A stretch of 64,000 nt of DNA from Tubiluchus corallicola. Taxonomy: Eukaryota > Priapulida > Priapulimorpha > Priapulimorphida > Tubiluchidae. The stretch is taken from positions 648,972 through 712,971 of the forward strand of contig JAQGDQ010000074.1 in NCBI GenBank assembly GCA_030141605.1. The letters are read 5' to 3'. Both the position numbers and the translations under genes were made by a program. Shown here in pieces: positions 1 to 12,541 of the stretch. The notes below the pieces were generated by a model, which was not told where the DNA came from, did not search any database, and saw only the letters and a program-made list of their open reading frames with translations. Each line of letters starts with the position of its first letter. Position 1 is the stretch's first letter.

Positions 1-950
1 ACAGCGAATGAGAGAGCAAGAACGCCGACTCATGATGATGAGGGGGTAGGTTCTTACGTATGAGCATGTTATTATGATATGATTATATATGTTCTAAATA
101 CCGCATGGGCATTAACCAATCATGTTATAGTTTATCTCCAGAAAGCAGCACTGAGTATAATGGAAACCTGTTGTTGTGTTTGCTTCAAAAATTGCCTGTG
201 ACAACATTCATACTTTTATATATATTTTGTCTGTAGATATGGCGATTATTATGGTTACCCGCCTTATTACGTGGGAGCACAGACTCGCCGCGGTGGTGGC
301 CGAGGTGGTGCATCGTCTTATGGAAATGGTAATTTTTTATACTCTTGATTAGTGTAATAATGTAATAATAATATAATAATTTGACAAGTCGGCAAAGTTT
401 GCATTCAATGTTTCACATGTTATTTTGTGCTGTTTTTTACTTGTACTTTTGCTACTGAAACTTTTGGTTTCTTTTTATTTTTTATGTTTAATTAATATAG
501 AGGAGCTGTTCCCTCTGTTTTGCAGTTTTTCATATTATTACTGTTGTTAGCATTATATTTATTTGGAATATTCTGTTCGAGTATAATTGACGTTCTATGG
601 TATTTAATGCTAATTGCATCTTTATTTAGCCTTGCCATTACCAGTGTCAGTATACAATGTGTACACCACTTTTAGGACTGAAAAGGGCAAAAATATAATA
701 CTTTTTTGCTTAATATTAAACTGTCATAGTAGGACTGAAGTGAAGAACACCTTTTTTAATGTTAAGCATCGTTACCCGATTTTATTTAATTGAGCTTTCT
801 CTGCAAAATGGCATGTTTGACATTTTTATAGGATCATGGCCTGGAAATGCTTGGTATCCACCTGCATGGTATTGGCATTGGGGTACTCCTGCTACGTATA
901 CACGTGGGTCACGGCGAGGTGGGGATCCTCGCGTGACTTCGCGACGTTAG
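1..950 (+). CDS. hnRNP-like RGG/Tyr-rich RNA-binding protein, C-terminal exons (partial)
   Basis: Three exons join in one open frame: 1-45, 237-328 and 832-950, with stop TAG at 948-950. Donors are GTAGGT at 46 and GTAATT at 329; acceptors are CTGTAG at 236 and TTATAG at 831. The phases agree: a Gly codon is split at both junctions. The visible 84-residue tail has a basic Met/Arg stretch (REQERRLMMMRG), then YGDYYGYPPYY, an RGGGRGG box, an aromatic Trp/Pro/Tyr segment, and a basic end (TRGSRRGGDPRVTSRR). Such tails bind RNA and are arginine-methylated in hnRNP R/Q and related nuclear proteins; this is family knowledge. The RNA-recognition domains would lie to the left of the window, so the exact family is open. 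A strong GTAAGT donor at 985, only 34 nt after the stop, suggests a spliced 3' UTR. Confidence 0.72.
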
Positions 951-3900
951 AATTGTTACTGTAGCTGCGGAGGCGCCGGATTGAGTAAGTACCCTGCAAG
1001 TTTACTCTTGATTGCCTCAGATTTCGAATTAGGGATCGCTGTTTTAAGACTTGTTCAAAAATTCTACTTCTAAGTGAGCTATGCAAGTGAAACTTGATAC
1101 ATCAGGTACTAGATCTTTCAATGCTGACAGTTATCACCACAATAGGAATTATTTATAGTATGTTAACTTAATTACATGCTCATTGAGATTAATTTATAAC
1201 CAGTGGTATCAACATTTTGTTAGGTACTCGTGGAAGTCTCTTCATGTGTAGAATGATATCTGATGGAGGCATCGCACGTCGGGCCGGGGGGGAGTTAACT
1301 GCAGTGAGTGGTGGTTGTTTGTGCAGAAAAAGGCTGGCAGACATCGCGATCAGGAAGGTTCAAGGTTGATAAATGTTTGCAGTGTAGAAAGTGTCAAGTG
1401 GTTTGTGATCTGAATACGCACTTGTGCTGCCACCTGTCTGGTTGTGAACTTGTTTACAGTCCTATGTGATGCTACCTATATGGCGCACACTTGGTGGACA
1501 GATCACAAACCTCTAAACTCCCAGCATGTTTTTTATTATAGCCTCCAAAATTGACAATAATTTCTGCATTTCCATGACAATAGTGTAAACAACAACCAAA
1601 CTAATATTTACATACATATATTGACAATATGTAGCTTAAAATTGTGAAAAAGCAAAAACAAGTTTTGTGTTTGGATATTATATTATTATTGTTAAATATA
1701 TTGTTGTATTAAATTGTTTGATGATATGTTATATTGTAAGTAGAGATAGTTGTGCCATATCTGTAGTCATTGGATATGCTGTTTATGCAGTTGTCATGGA
1801 TTTGAGTATGCAGTAACTATTGTGGTTGCAGCAGCATGAATTTTGTACAGAAATTTGGTGTAAATTTATATTGTCCCACGGCCTATTAACAGCTCATACT
1901 GGCGCCCCAGAGAATGATATTTATTATTTGACCTAAATCATTTTATTGTTCATTCCGCAGCATAATGGATTTGTCATTATGTGGTCATTTGTCGAAAATA
2001 TGTTTGTATTTTTCTGTATTAACGAAAATGTGTCACAAATTTTTTTTTAGTAAAACTATTTACTGCAACTACTGCTAAAGTTTTTTGTGGCGGCTAAGGT
2101 GGGCTCCATTTGGCCGAGCGAATTACATTATTTTAAATTGGACCCAATAGAATCATATTGGAAAATCTCAACTCTCTTGGTTAGTACCATTAACTTTACT
2201 GTCAAGCTGGCAGGCAAATTATCTCTGGTGTTCTTGAGCATGTTCCTTTGGATATTTTCTATCTCATGGTTTTGAAATCCCAGTTTGAGTTTCACTGTAA
2301 ATTTTGGTAACAAATGTGAAAAAAGTGAAACTTGACAGTAAGTTGTGGCTCTATTCAGGATGCGGTATGTGTAGTAGCTTGCACATAACTCGTTTTGAAG
2401 AAATTGCGGAAGTTTGGCTGATCAAAATGATTGTTGTTAAGCGCTGCGAGAGTCAATTTTTCATATTAGCGAAGAAGTGTCTTCCCATACATATGACGGG
2501 AGTTGTCTTGGTGTGGTTGGTTCCGTCACAAAACGGAAAATTGTTGGAAAGAATACTATGAGAAAGCTTCTGAATGTGATGTTATTGTTGTTGTAAGCGG
2601 TGATGTTATATACACTATGACAGACACTGCAAGTGGAATTCTGTGATAACGAATTCTTTGTTATTGATGTAATCTTGTTGGAATTTTATCTGGAATTATT
2701 CCATATGGTAAATTCCCTAGAAGAATTGCTGGATTTTAGAAAACCAAAGTAGGAACATAATGTTAGAGCTATCTGAATAACAGTGGCCTTAGGTATTTCC
2801 AAACACTGTAATAACATTCACTGTAAAGATTTATTTAATTTATCAGGATAATTTACTTTCATAGCAGAATTGATATAAGAACTGACAAAGCTGAAAAGTG
2901 GAACAGTTTCTCTAATTTGAACTACAATATTCAAGTGGTATTATGGTTTTTGGACGTACTGGCTGCTTTCCTTGAACTGTAAATAATGAATTGCCGATAC
3001 TGTACTAACTTAAGCTTACTACGTATAGTATCCAGCAAGTATTTTTCTACTGCTTTTACTTTAGCTTATTTCTACTATGGCTTTTTGTTATACTGTAGTT
3101 TAACATCATATATGTCACCTGGAATTACTAGCAGATAACTAGCAGTTAGTTGAGGGTTCATTAGTGATTATAGTTGTAGCTATGTATACTAAGTTTTGTG
3201 GAAGTGGTCTTGTTATTAAAAAGATGGAACATTGTTGAACTCTCACAGTTTGATGATCAATAAGCCAGTCATGTATCACAGCATTGACATCACATAACAT
3301 GTGGTGCTTTTGTCCAATTTATCAAATCTGTCTTATAATAATGTATGTATTTGTTTTGCATTCAAACTTCTATGATCAAGAAAAATACGATATAGCACAA
3401 AGTTACATTACTAGCATTGTAGCATTTGCAAAAGGCTTGTTTATAAGGTGCAGCTCACTCACATAGCCACAGTCATATAATTGTTGTGTTTTAGAAAAAG
3501 TTGATGTATACCCACACCCCAGTGGTACAATTAGAATTTTTGTTTCTGATTGCTAAAACATGACCAGGTTGGCATTTGTAAGTCATATGCTATTTAATAG
3601 ATTTGCGTGAATGACGAATGAATTTGTTCGCATTTGTTACAGCCATAATGACTGGTATATTTCATAATCACTTGTTAATATAATATATTTTGTTTGAAAT
3701 AGGTGTAAATTACTTTCAGATATCATACTGGATGCAAGAGGCTCTTGCAAATTATGAAAACTCGACTGTTTAAAACCGTAGAACTAATTAACCATTTAGA
3801 CTTGCCACATCGTTTTAAAAATATGCCAGCTTCTGTCAATCAGTTTTAGTTCATGTCAACATCTGCACTGTTTACAGTGTTGTTGACCTCTTATTCTGCA

Positions 3901-6456
3901 AAATGTGTAACACAGCAATATATTGGCAAAAAAGTAGGAATGTTATAAGCAGGTACCAAATAACATTATTCGGCTTCAACATTTTCAAAGACAAACAATT
4001 AAATGACTTGGCAAATTTTTACTAGTTATATTAAGACGTCCAGGATAATTGTTATACTACTAGTTAATTATAGAAGTGCCACAGCCAAAATAACTACTTT
4101 CTGTTAATATTAACTTGTTGGTACCATTTGAATAAAAGTGTTAGTGATTGGTAGTTTATAATTTTCCAGTGCAAAATTTTCCAACTTTTGGCAAGAAATG
4201 CTGCATTTGTTATTGTTATTTTTAAAATTGTTAAGCATATGCTTCTGTACATTATAACACTGCTGTAATTACTGAAAGTCGTAGCACAGAGTTTGAAATA
4301 GTAACATTTGAATTTGTTTCAACCTTTTTTGACAACAAGTAATTGACTATTATAGTCTCTAAAAAATACATTGCTATTTAGCCTTGTATATTCTCATGTC
4401 AATGTCATGTGCTATTATAAGTTAAAATACATAAGTAAATGCATGCATGCTTATGGCCAGTTAACTTTAACTTATTCGAATCAGTTTGTACAATCCTCTT
4501 TAATAGCGTGATTTGCTGGTTAAAAGCTTAAAGCATCCTATTGATGTCATTGTTTACGTTCATGTTGTAAAAAAGCATTTACTTGCTTAAGTTTAGTTTT
4601 AAAAATAGTAAGACAGTAAAGCATCTGGTATTTTTATTTTCAATAGTATTTGCTAATATTTTATTAGGCAAACTGCTCTATTCAGCTTACTTCAAGGGAA
4701 AATGTATAAATTTTTAAGTAAAAATTGTAAAAGCCATGTAGCATTTTTGCAGTATTTTATTTATTTGTCCTGGTGTTCTAGATTTACTAAAATAAGCAAC
4801 AGCAAAAAATAAACGCGCCACTTTTCCTTTCAAAGCCGTGCATTAAGTGAAGTAGAACATGAGTTTATGGTCATGTACAATTTTTTATTTGTAGGCAGGA
4901 ACAGCTAGCGTTGCAATTACTGTAAAAGGAATTTCTTAAAGTATTGAAAATATTATTAGCTAGTGTTAAAAATACAAATATAATACCTAGAATGAGACAT
5001 CTAGGTATTAGAATTTTCTTTTGGTTTGGAACTGCCTAATAATTACTGTCTTCTAAACATTTAGTTTTACAATGCTTCGTTTTTCTATTTCTGTAACATA
5101 AGTATAATATGATTCACCTATAGTCATTTTGGGTTAAGATTGTTTATCTTATTTCTTCTTTATGCCAGCCTCACAAGTTAAGATTTTCTGCACAATGTAT
5201 TTCAGATTCCATTCCTTGAGTTTATGTATTATAACACTCAACTCGAGAACCTGTAATCTAAAATAGGCACATACTAACAATAAATGTGGCTACAAATCTG
5301 TAGGTAAATCAACAATTGGCATGTGGAATGCTTTTACCCATCAAAACGAAAAAGCAATTAACATTTGTTAGTAACCGATATTCTAATATTTCTACCTTTG
5401 AAACTGTATTGAAGAAAAGGTGCATGTGTTACGACTAGCGCAGATGAGGCGGACCTGACTAGATGTAGGGTAGTCAACTGGAGATTCCTTGGCCAATCAG
5501 AAAGGTTTACACAAAATTTTACTCTGAAGAGGAATTGCCCGCAAAGTCTAGATAGTGGCTTCGCAGCAAGGGGGCGCTACCACTGCAAGATTGGTTCTCT
5601 TGCGGGATCCTGTATTAACACTTGTCTATTAACTGCACACATCAACAATAATGGAACAATATTTATGATAGTATTCTGTAATGAAAGTTAATGATAAAAC
5701 ATTAGGTACGAAAACAAAAATGACGAAATACGTCAAAGTACAATATATCGAAACGAGACATTGGCAAAACTGTCAGAAAAAGTTATTGAGCAAAATTAGG
5801 TAATATGGCAGTATTAATTAAGCATATTATAACAACTTGGCAATATTTCCATTTGAACGTAAGCTAAGCTAACCGTAAAAAATATTAATCTGGCTAATCT
5901 TAACTACCTGCCACCCCAGGGGAACCACTAGCGAGTCAATAGGTTAAGAGTAGCATTCAGGACCGTGAACGTGTAAATCTATTCAGAAAGCATTTCGGGA
6001 CCAAACTTCAAGCATAATTTCAACGTCTGGCACGACTTCAACTCGTGTAGGATCACGTTCACGTCGAACATTTATCAATTGCGAATACCATTAGTTCATC
6101 CATACCACATGACAAACCACATAGTAAAGCAAAGAATAAATCAACTCTTATGATCCCGTATGATAGTCTGAAGCTGTACACGCTTCTGGTTCTCAAAAAC
6201 AAGAAAACTGCACTGGACGGTCCTGTTCTTGTCTATCACTCGACAGGTAGTCACCATAAAAACAAGTACTATCTATCGCCTTAACATCGAGTGCTTGGGA
6301 CTCCATTAACTGTCCAACCATCAACTATGTCCGCAGCGATCATTTTATCGCATGTATTTTTTTAGTTTTACAGTATTTTAATTGCTTTAATATTAAAGGC
6401 GAACATATGATGGTCAACAGGAACCAGCAAAACTCTGATGGTTAAAAAGTTATAAG
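951..6456. other. AT-rich 3' flank / intergenic, no coding exon found
   Basis: The first part is probably 3' UTR of the hnRNP-like gene. GTAAGT at 985 could pair with the acceptor GTGCAG at 1321-1326, giving a 3'-UTR exon from 1327. A structured segment at 1400-1511 is listed separately. A less AT-rich patch at about 5430-5620 includes a CCAATCAG box near 5494 and could be a distal promoter, but no exon follows it. The rest is AT-rich with no supported open frame. Confidence 0.5.
1400..1511 (+). other. Long-range inverted repeat in probable 3' UTR
   Basis: GGTTTGTGATCTG at 1400-1412 is exactly complementary to CAGATCACAAACC at 1499-1511, giving a perfect 13-bp outer stem around 86 nt. The loop contains a second self-complementary piece (GCACTTGTGC) and CCACC/GGTGG pairs. 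In the RNA this would form a stable branched hairpin. It could be a foldback repeat or a regulatory 3'-UTR structure. Confidence 0.5.
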
Positions 6457-6528
6457 TGACCCCGACGTGATTTGAACACGCAACCTTCTGATCTGGAGTC
6501 AGACGCGCTACCGTTGCGCCACGGAGTC
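6457..6528 (-). tRNA. tRNA-Trp (anticodon CCA)
   Basis: The minus strand gives a 72-nt intronless cloverleaf starting GACTCCGTGGCGCAACGG. The acceptor stem is GACTCCG with CGGGGTC plus a discriminator A. The A box is GGCGCAACGGTA, the anticodon loop is CTCCAGA with anticodon CCA, and the T-arm/B box is GGTTGCGTGTTCAAATCAC. This closely matches the conserved animal tRNA-Trp. A T-run lies just downstream on the transcribed strand only weakly (AACTTTTTAACC at about 6440-6449), which would serve as the Pol III terminator. Confidence 0.96.
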
Positions 6529-7289
6529 TTTATGTACATTAAAATGCCTATAGTGCCTGTCATACAAAATTCTCTAAAGCAACCGCAATTCAATTCTAGT
6601 TCATTTACACAGTAACTTCACGCAACACACAGAAAAAAGACAAAATACGATTACGTAATATTGCAAAAACAGTAGTTGGTCCAAGTATTATAATAAAACT
6701 ATTATTTTGATGAGAAATTAGAAAAATTGACAAACATGTACGCAGTTCAGTTTTTTCAATTGGCATAACGTATCATATCAAAAAACTCATTAAATCTGTT
6801 TGACTTAACTCTTAAATAGCCTACTTAAATGTAACAAGAAATTATGTGCAAGCTACAAAGAACTAATTAAAATACACAATCTAAATATTTAAAAATGATC
6901 ACAAATATTACATGATCACAACACATGGTTTATCCAGCACTAACAGATTGCCACCAAGATAACTGCATTTTTACAGCATTCGTTTAAGTAGTTTCCAAAG
7001 TGAATAAGGTCTTCTGGATTTGAATTTAGAAAAAGCCACATTACTGAGTATATATTGCTTTTTGAAGAGACTACAATACATTTTGTGCTCATACTTTTGT
7101 TTAAATCTTTGTACAAAGGACAGGGAAAATGTAATTCATTTTAATATATTAATTTTGAGCTATAACTGTTATGACAGTACATGTGTCGGAAACCACCCGA
7201 TTTCAACAATCCATAAACGTGAAATTACGAACACTGACATAATTTCCTTGTCATAACTGATTTAAAAAGGCAACAACTGTTTATTATAA

Positions 7290-9060
7290 ATATGCTTGTG
7301 CCACTTGGGAAAGGGATTCTGTTGTTATTTAAGCTAAAGCTAATAAAATTCACCTCTGGAATTTGTGGTGTGTGACTTCTTTAAATAATGTGAAAGCTGA
7401 ATATACATGAGCTTCTCAACACTTGAGACAATCTATTCTTGATGCCAGGAAAAGGTATAAAGAAAAGCTAGCCAGTAAAATTAGTAAGAATGCCAAGGAA
7501 TTTTTTTGATCCAGCAAACGTTTTTTAAAACCCGTGAACCGTATAAGCAGTATCGTAAATCAACAACAAAAGATTGTCACTGATCCTGCCACTATTGGTT
7601 CTACCATAAATGATACTTTTGCCTCTTTCTTACACAAGAGCCTGAGAACATTGAATTACCCATCCCATCTGATGGTTGGAATTCCAACAGTATAACTAAT
7701 GTTGTCTTTTCGATAAATGAGGTATATCTCAAACACATTAACTTAAAGCCTTTTAAAGCCACAGCCTGGACAATGTTCATGGTTTTATTCTCAAAACCTG
7801 TGCCCTCCAACTTGCTTTACCACTGTTTTTAATTTTTATGAAAAGTCTTGATTCTTGCGAAGTTCCTTTGAACTGGCTTGACTCAAACGTCACTCCTATT
7901 CCAAAGAAACCTTCTGCAACTCCTTCATGCGATGATTTAAGGCCCATTTCTTTAACATCAGTTGTTGCCAAATGCCTTGAGTCCATTATATGTACTTCTT
8001 TTTCTTGTCAGTTCTGAGCGTATTTGCAAAAATCAGCATGGCTCTTTACCAAATCTCTCTGTTGCAACTAATTTACTCTCTTGCTTAAATGAATGGACTA
8101 AATTTTTTGATGATCTATCCTTACCTGATATTGATATTTTATACTTAGACTTTAGAAAAGCTTTTGGCTCTGTGCCTCTGTGCGGCTACTGCTCAAGATG
8201 GAGTTCTCAGGAATCCGTGGTAATTTATTAAAGTCATTTGATTTTTCCTAACTTATCGTAGACAACGAATTGTTATGAATGGTATAACTACAAACTGGCA
8301 ACCAGTAGCTAGTGGAATCCCCCAAGGTACTCTTAGTGGTCCTCACTGCTTTCTTATTTTATAAATGACATTACTAATTGCGTGTCTCCTGGTACGAGCA
8401 TCCCTTTGTTTGTAAATGATCTTAGGCCCTATCGCCCAATCTGGGGGGCCAATTTATTTTACAAAATGATCTTAATGAAATTGAAAAATGGTACGATTGG
8501 TTGATGCAACTTAAGAAAAGCAAATGTTACTTATTAGTGTGCACCATATTATATCAGCGATGGTGCTATAGAAGAGAAATCTGTTGTGTCGTTTCAAGAT
8601 CCGCTAATGTTATAGTCCTTCTATACAAAGCAGTCGTTCATCCTATTTTGGAATTTGCATCAGTAGTGTGGTCACCACAGTATGTAGCTCTCAAAGATGC
8701 TTTGGAGAAAACTCAAGAAAGATGTATGAGGCTAGTCCATGATGCAGATCCTGATGTCCACTTTGGAACAACGCCGAAGCACTGCTGATCTTGTCAATTG
8801 TTATAAAATTATGAAAAGACTCTCAGTTTTACAAGAACTAGATTTCTTCTCAAGACCATGCAGAGTATATGAGGCCATGATTCTAAACTCTTCATCGAAT
8901 ATAGCCAATCCAATATCCGTTCTCATTTTTTGCTTCTCGTGTGGCCTATCCATGGAACTCACTCTCAGCTGATATTGTCAGTGCGCCATCTATCAATAAA
9001 TTTAAAATGAATATGAACACGAGTTGAACTCTAGATCCTGATGTCATTGTAAAGAAGAAG
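7290..9060 (+). mobile_element. Decayed CR1/Jockey-like LINE (reverse transcriptase relic)
   Basis: A broken reading frame passes through all plus frames. It shows, in order: a linker (KRYKEKLASKISKNAKEFF), the start of the RT fingers (NVTPIPKK, DDLRPISLTSVVAKCLE at about 7888-7980), QHGSLPNLSVATNLLSCLNEW (8033 on), the first catalytic region (YLDFRKAFGSVP), the GIPQG region (ASGIPQGTLSGP at about 8310) and a C-terminal thumb (LYKAVVHPILEFASVVWSP). The catalytic YADD has decayed to FVND near 8410, so the copy is dead. The 3' end is about 9060 with a short AAG run. The 5' limit is a guess. Confidence 0.85.
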
Positions 9061-11407
9061 AAGATTGCTCATGGCCAATCAAAACTTTTGGTGTCACGTG
9101 CCTCGCGTTCGTGACAACATGTATTAGGCAATTAAAGCCTTTAATTTCATGGCTATGTTTATTTTTGTTCTATTTCCAGGTCACGCTTGCTCATATGTAA
9201 TTTTTGTAATCTTTTGTCTGTGTATCACTCTTGAAATAATGTTTAAATAATCTTCTAAATCATAACTGATTTTTACGTCTATAAAATTTTAATTAATTTC
9301 TGTTTTTTCCAACAATTTGTCTGGTATCGCTATGTAGCTCTAAAATATTTTTTCCGTATTCTGATTTGAGATTATTACCGAATTCTTTTATTTGGCGATT
9401 CAGACGTGTTTTATCGATATCATGTACACCGTATATGTTTGAAAGCTTGGAAAATTTACACACTTTGTACAAAGCTGTTTCATTTCTCTTCCTGAAACTG
9501 GCAACTATATACATTTTTAAATAGTGTATTTTTTGGTTTTGCATATGTCATTAATAGATATTAGCAAAGAATTGTTGATACTTTGACTAGGAGTGTGTAT
9601 GCCTAATTCAGCTTTACTCGTTACATTGGAAGCACTTAAAACCATACATGCATGTGATACATACATTGGTTACGCTCAATCAGATTAATGGATTACTTCA
9701 GTCGCGATTTCGCATTGTTAGTACAAATACTCTTTAAATTATAGACTTTTAAAGAGTTATATACATATACATGCACACGCACGCACACACACACACATAT
9801 ACACTTGACTACTACAGCTTTAATGCGGTGTAATGCACCTACATAGCCATAATATTATACACCGTGCTGAAGAGAAGCTCACATTTTTCAGTAAGATCGT
9901 TAGATGACTAAGTAACTTGTTCTTTGCATTTTTCTTACTATGCTTGATTTGTATTAATTTTTTATTACAAACCTTATACTTCATTAATTGGTATCATGCA
10001 TATTTAAAACAAAAATAATTATCATGAAATTACTGAAATGTAACTTGATAAACTTTTGCGTACAGGCAGTAAACAAAATGTTCATTTGCACATTTACGTG
10101 ATTGTAGAAATAGCGGTGCATTTATTTGCACAATCCAAATAGTTAATCATGTGTTAAAACTTATGTCACAATAAAAGTTCAAAAGTGCTTGATGAGCAAA
10201 TAATTTTGCTTATCAAGATAAGCAAACTAAATATTGTAAATCATATTATTACTATTACCATTTCATGCGAAAGTTGCATTGCGATAAATTCTTCAATTAT
10301 TCAGTAATACATATGGTTTTGTACATTATTCTATTGTGTACATCACTCCAGAATTTTCAATTAACAAAAATACATTTTTTAAATAAACTTAATAACTTTT
10401 TGTGAATAAAAATTGCAAATTAGTTAGCTAAAGGACTTACAGACTAGTGTAAGTAATTACAGGCAAAAGTTCGCTTAGAGTATGAACGTAACAACTGCTT
10501 AAGAACAGTTCATAAGCAAGAACAAAGAAGCATAATTCCCAAAAAAATAACCCATGTAGCTACAATGTACTTGGAATAAAACCACTTAGTCTATATTTTA
10601 ATCTTTGATCTTTAATGTCAATTGTGCAACACACTAGTATGGGTAAAGCTGATAGTAAGTCAATAAACTACATGTATGCATAATGCATTAATCCCTGCAC
10701 ATAACAATACAAGTGACATTTTTACAACCAATAATGCTAAACCACATAATATTATTATTTCCCTATAATACACATCTGCATTATAATACAATATATCCAA
10801 CCATATATATGTATGTACGTATTCAAGTTAAATATAATTATCACAACATGCTGTGTTCAAGTAAAATCTAATGCATGTATGGCCATGTGAGCATGGTTGT
10901 AATGATGTCAGTTTTTGTGGGTTGTACTGATCTCAATACATGTTTTATTACACAATTATTATATCCTCATGCTGCAAAATATAATAATTATGATCACAAA
11001 TTTTGTGTTAATAATACAACTTCATAAGCCAACAACATTAATTTTAAATTAAATACATGCAATAATTGTCTGCATTAATATTTCAAAAACGTATTTCTCA
11101 GAACAATTACTGCATACTGTAAGCCACACAGATATAATTTTTTTCTTTTGCAATGCAAAAAGTGATGAGCGATATGAAACAGATGTGAAATAATGTAATA
11201 ACAACTGCTGACACGCTTGAATATGTTTTCGACAAAAAAGCCCAATTTCAAAACATGTCATTAAAGACAATAATGTTTCAATCAAATGTAGTATTGTTGG
11301 TATTCTGCTAGTAGCAAAAATGAGCACACTGAAATTACTTTTGCTTCAAGTCTATCAGTGAAAGAAAAGAGCTAGCCCCATGAAGATTAAGACTGTGGAC
11401 TTCACTA
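9061..11407. other. AT-rich intergenic, no gene seen
   Basis: No exon or ORF with recognisable protein signature on either strand. It contains a short (AC)n microsatellite at about 9774-9797 and otherwise AT-rich single-copy-looking DNA. Confidence 0.5.
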
Positions 11408-12472
11408 ACAGTAGGCGCCGCTTAATAGACTTAATAAATTAATTAACTGCTCATGTCATGGCTAATAGGGTCAACCGCTTAATTGACTCAAAATTAAGGG
11501 TATGGGCCGCTTCTATTCAAATGTACATAGAAACTGTCAGTAATCGACTCAAATAACTCTGCATAATTGACTCAATATTTTTGCTTCACATGATTCAATA
11601 AGACACTTTCGTGTGACTAATAAGCTTTTATGACTTTTATATCATCTTAGTTCGCTTTTGTCCCTTTGTTTGGGTTTTGTGTGTAAGCTAGAACGTTTAT
11701 CATAGGCTAATATGCTAGCCTAATGGTTTGCTTTGACCAGCCCATCCACTGCAATTAACCTCGTTACCCAAGAATTCCTGGAAGCTAAACATATAATCAC
11801 TTGCTTAGCGGTTTACTTTTGAAAAGCCAAAAAGCGTCTTTGCCAGAAAGTTTAATCAGTTAGTTGCTGCTGTTATGCTATCGACACAGGTGCAGATACA
11901 GTAATAAGTGCGTCACAACAGCAAGCGGGAGTTTAGGCGAAGTTACAGATGAAGCTACTTGCGGAGAAACACGGGCACCACCAACAGTTTAGCACACCAA
12001 GCACTAAGTACTTTACCTAAATTTGTGCATCATACAACAACAGACTTTCACAATGTTTTTATCATTATCAGAACTTTGTAAGCCAACTTCTTCGCGATAA
12101 AATGGAGCAGCGGACTTTGAAGGAATTTTTGTAATTTTTGCAAATAAATTGACCTGTGTGATTTAGAAAAGTATACTTTTTAATTTATTACTAATTCACT
12201 TATATATTAGTCTAATACATTATATATTATAGTCTTATATATTAATCTAATAAACTAATATTCTAAAATATTTTTTCTAATTTTTAACTGCACAAGGAAT
12301 TTAGGCATTACTTTGTTTCTAAAATTCATTAGAAACTTTTGCAATGAATAGTAAGCTGATTACTCATACTTCTATACCTGTAATACTACACCCATCGGTT
12401 AATAGGTTCAGTCGGTTAATTGGGTCAAACCACTTCCGTCCCAAAGTGAGTCTATTAAGCGGCGCCTACTGT
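11408..12472. mobile_element. Non-autonomous DNA transposon with 24-bp perfect TIRs (pogo/Tc1-like)
   Basis: Positions 11408-11431 and 12449-12472 are exact inverted copies of a 24-bp terminus beginning ACAGTAGGCGCCGC. Subterminal copies of a CGCTTAATTGACTC-like motif recur inside both ends (about 11475-11495 and 12395-12425), as in many pogo/Tigger-like ends. The flanks read ACTA on both sides (11404-11407; 12473-12476), a possible 4-bp target duplication. If the true end is CAG, a TA duplication with one changed base is also possible. No transposase ORF survives. A short plus-strand stretch near 12100 (MEQRTLKEFL) is faintly like pogo-type C-termini, but this is weak. Confidence 0.85.
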
Positions 12473-12541
12473 ACTATTAAGTTTAGTATTTTTTGGGCTA
12501 TTAAACTGGCTAGATGTAATTCTAGTATTGGGTTAAGTGAG

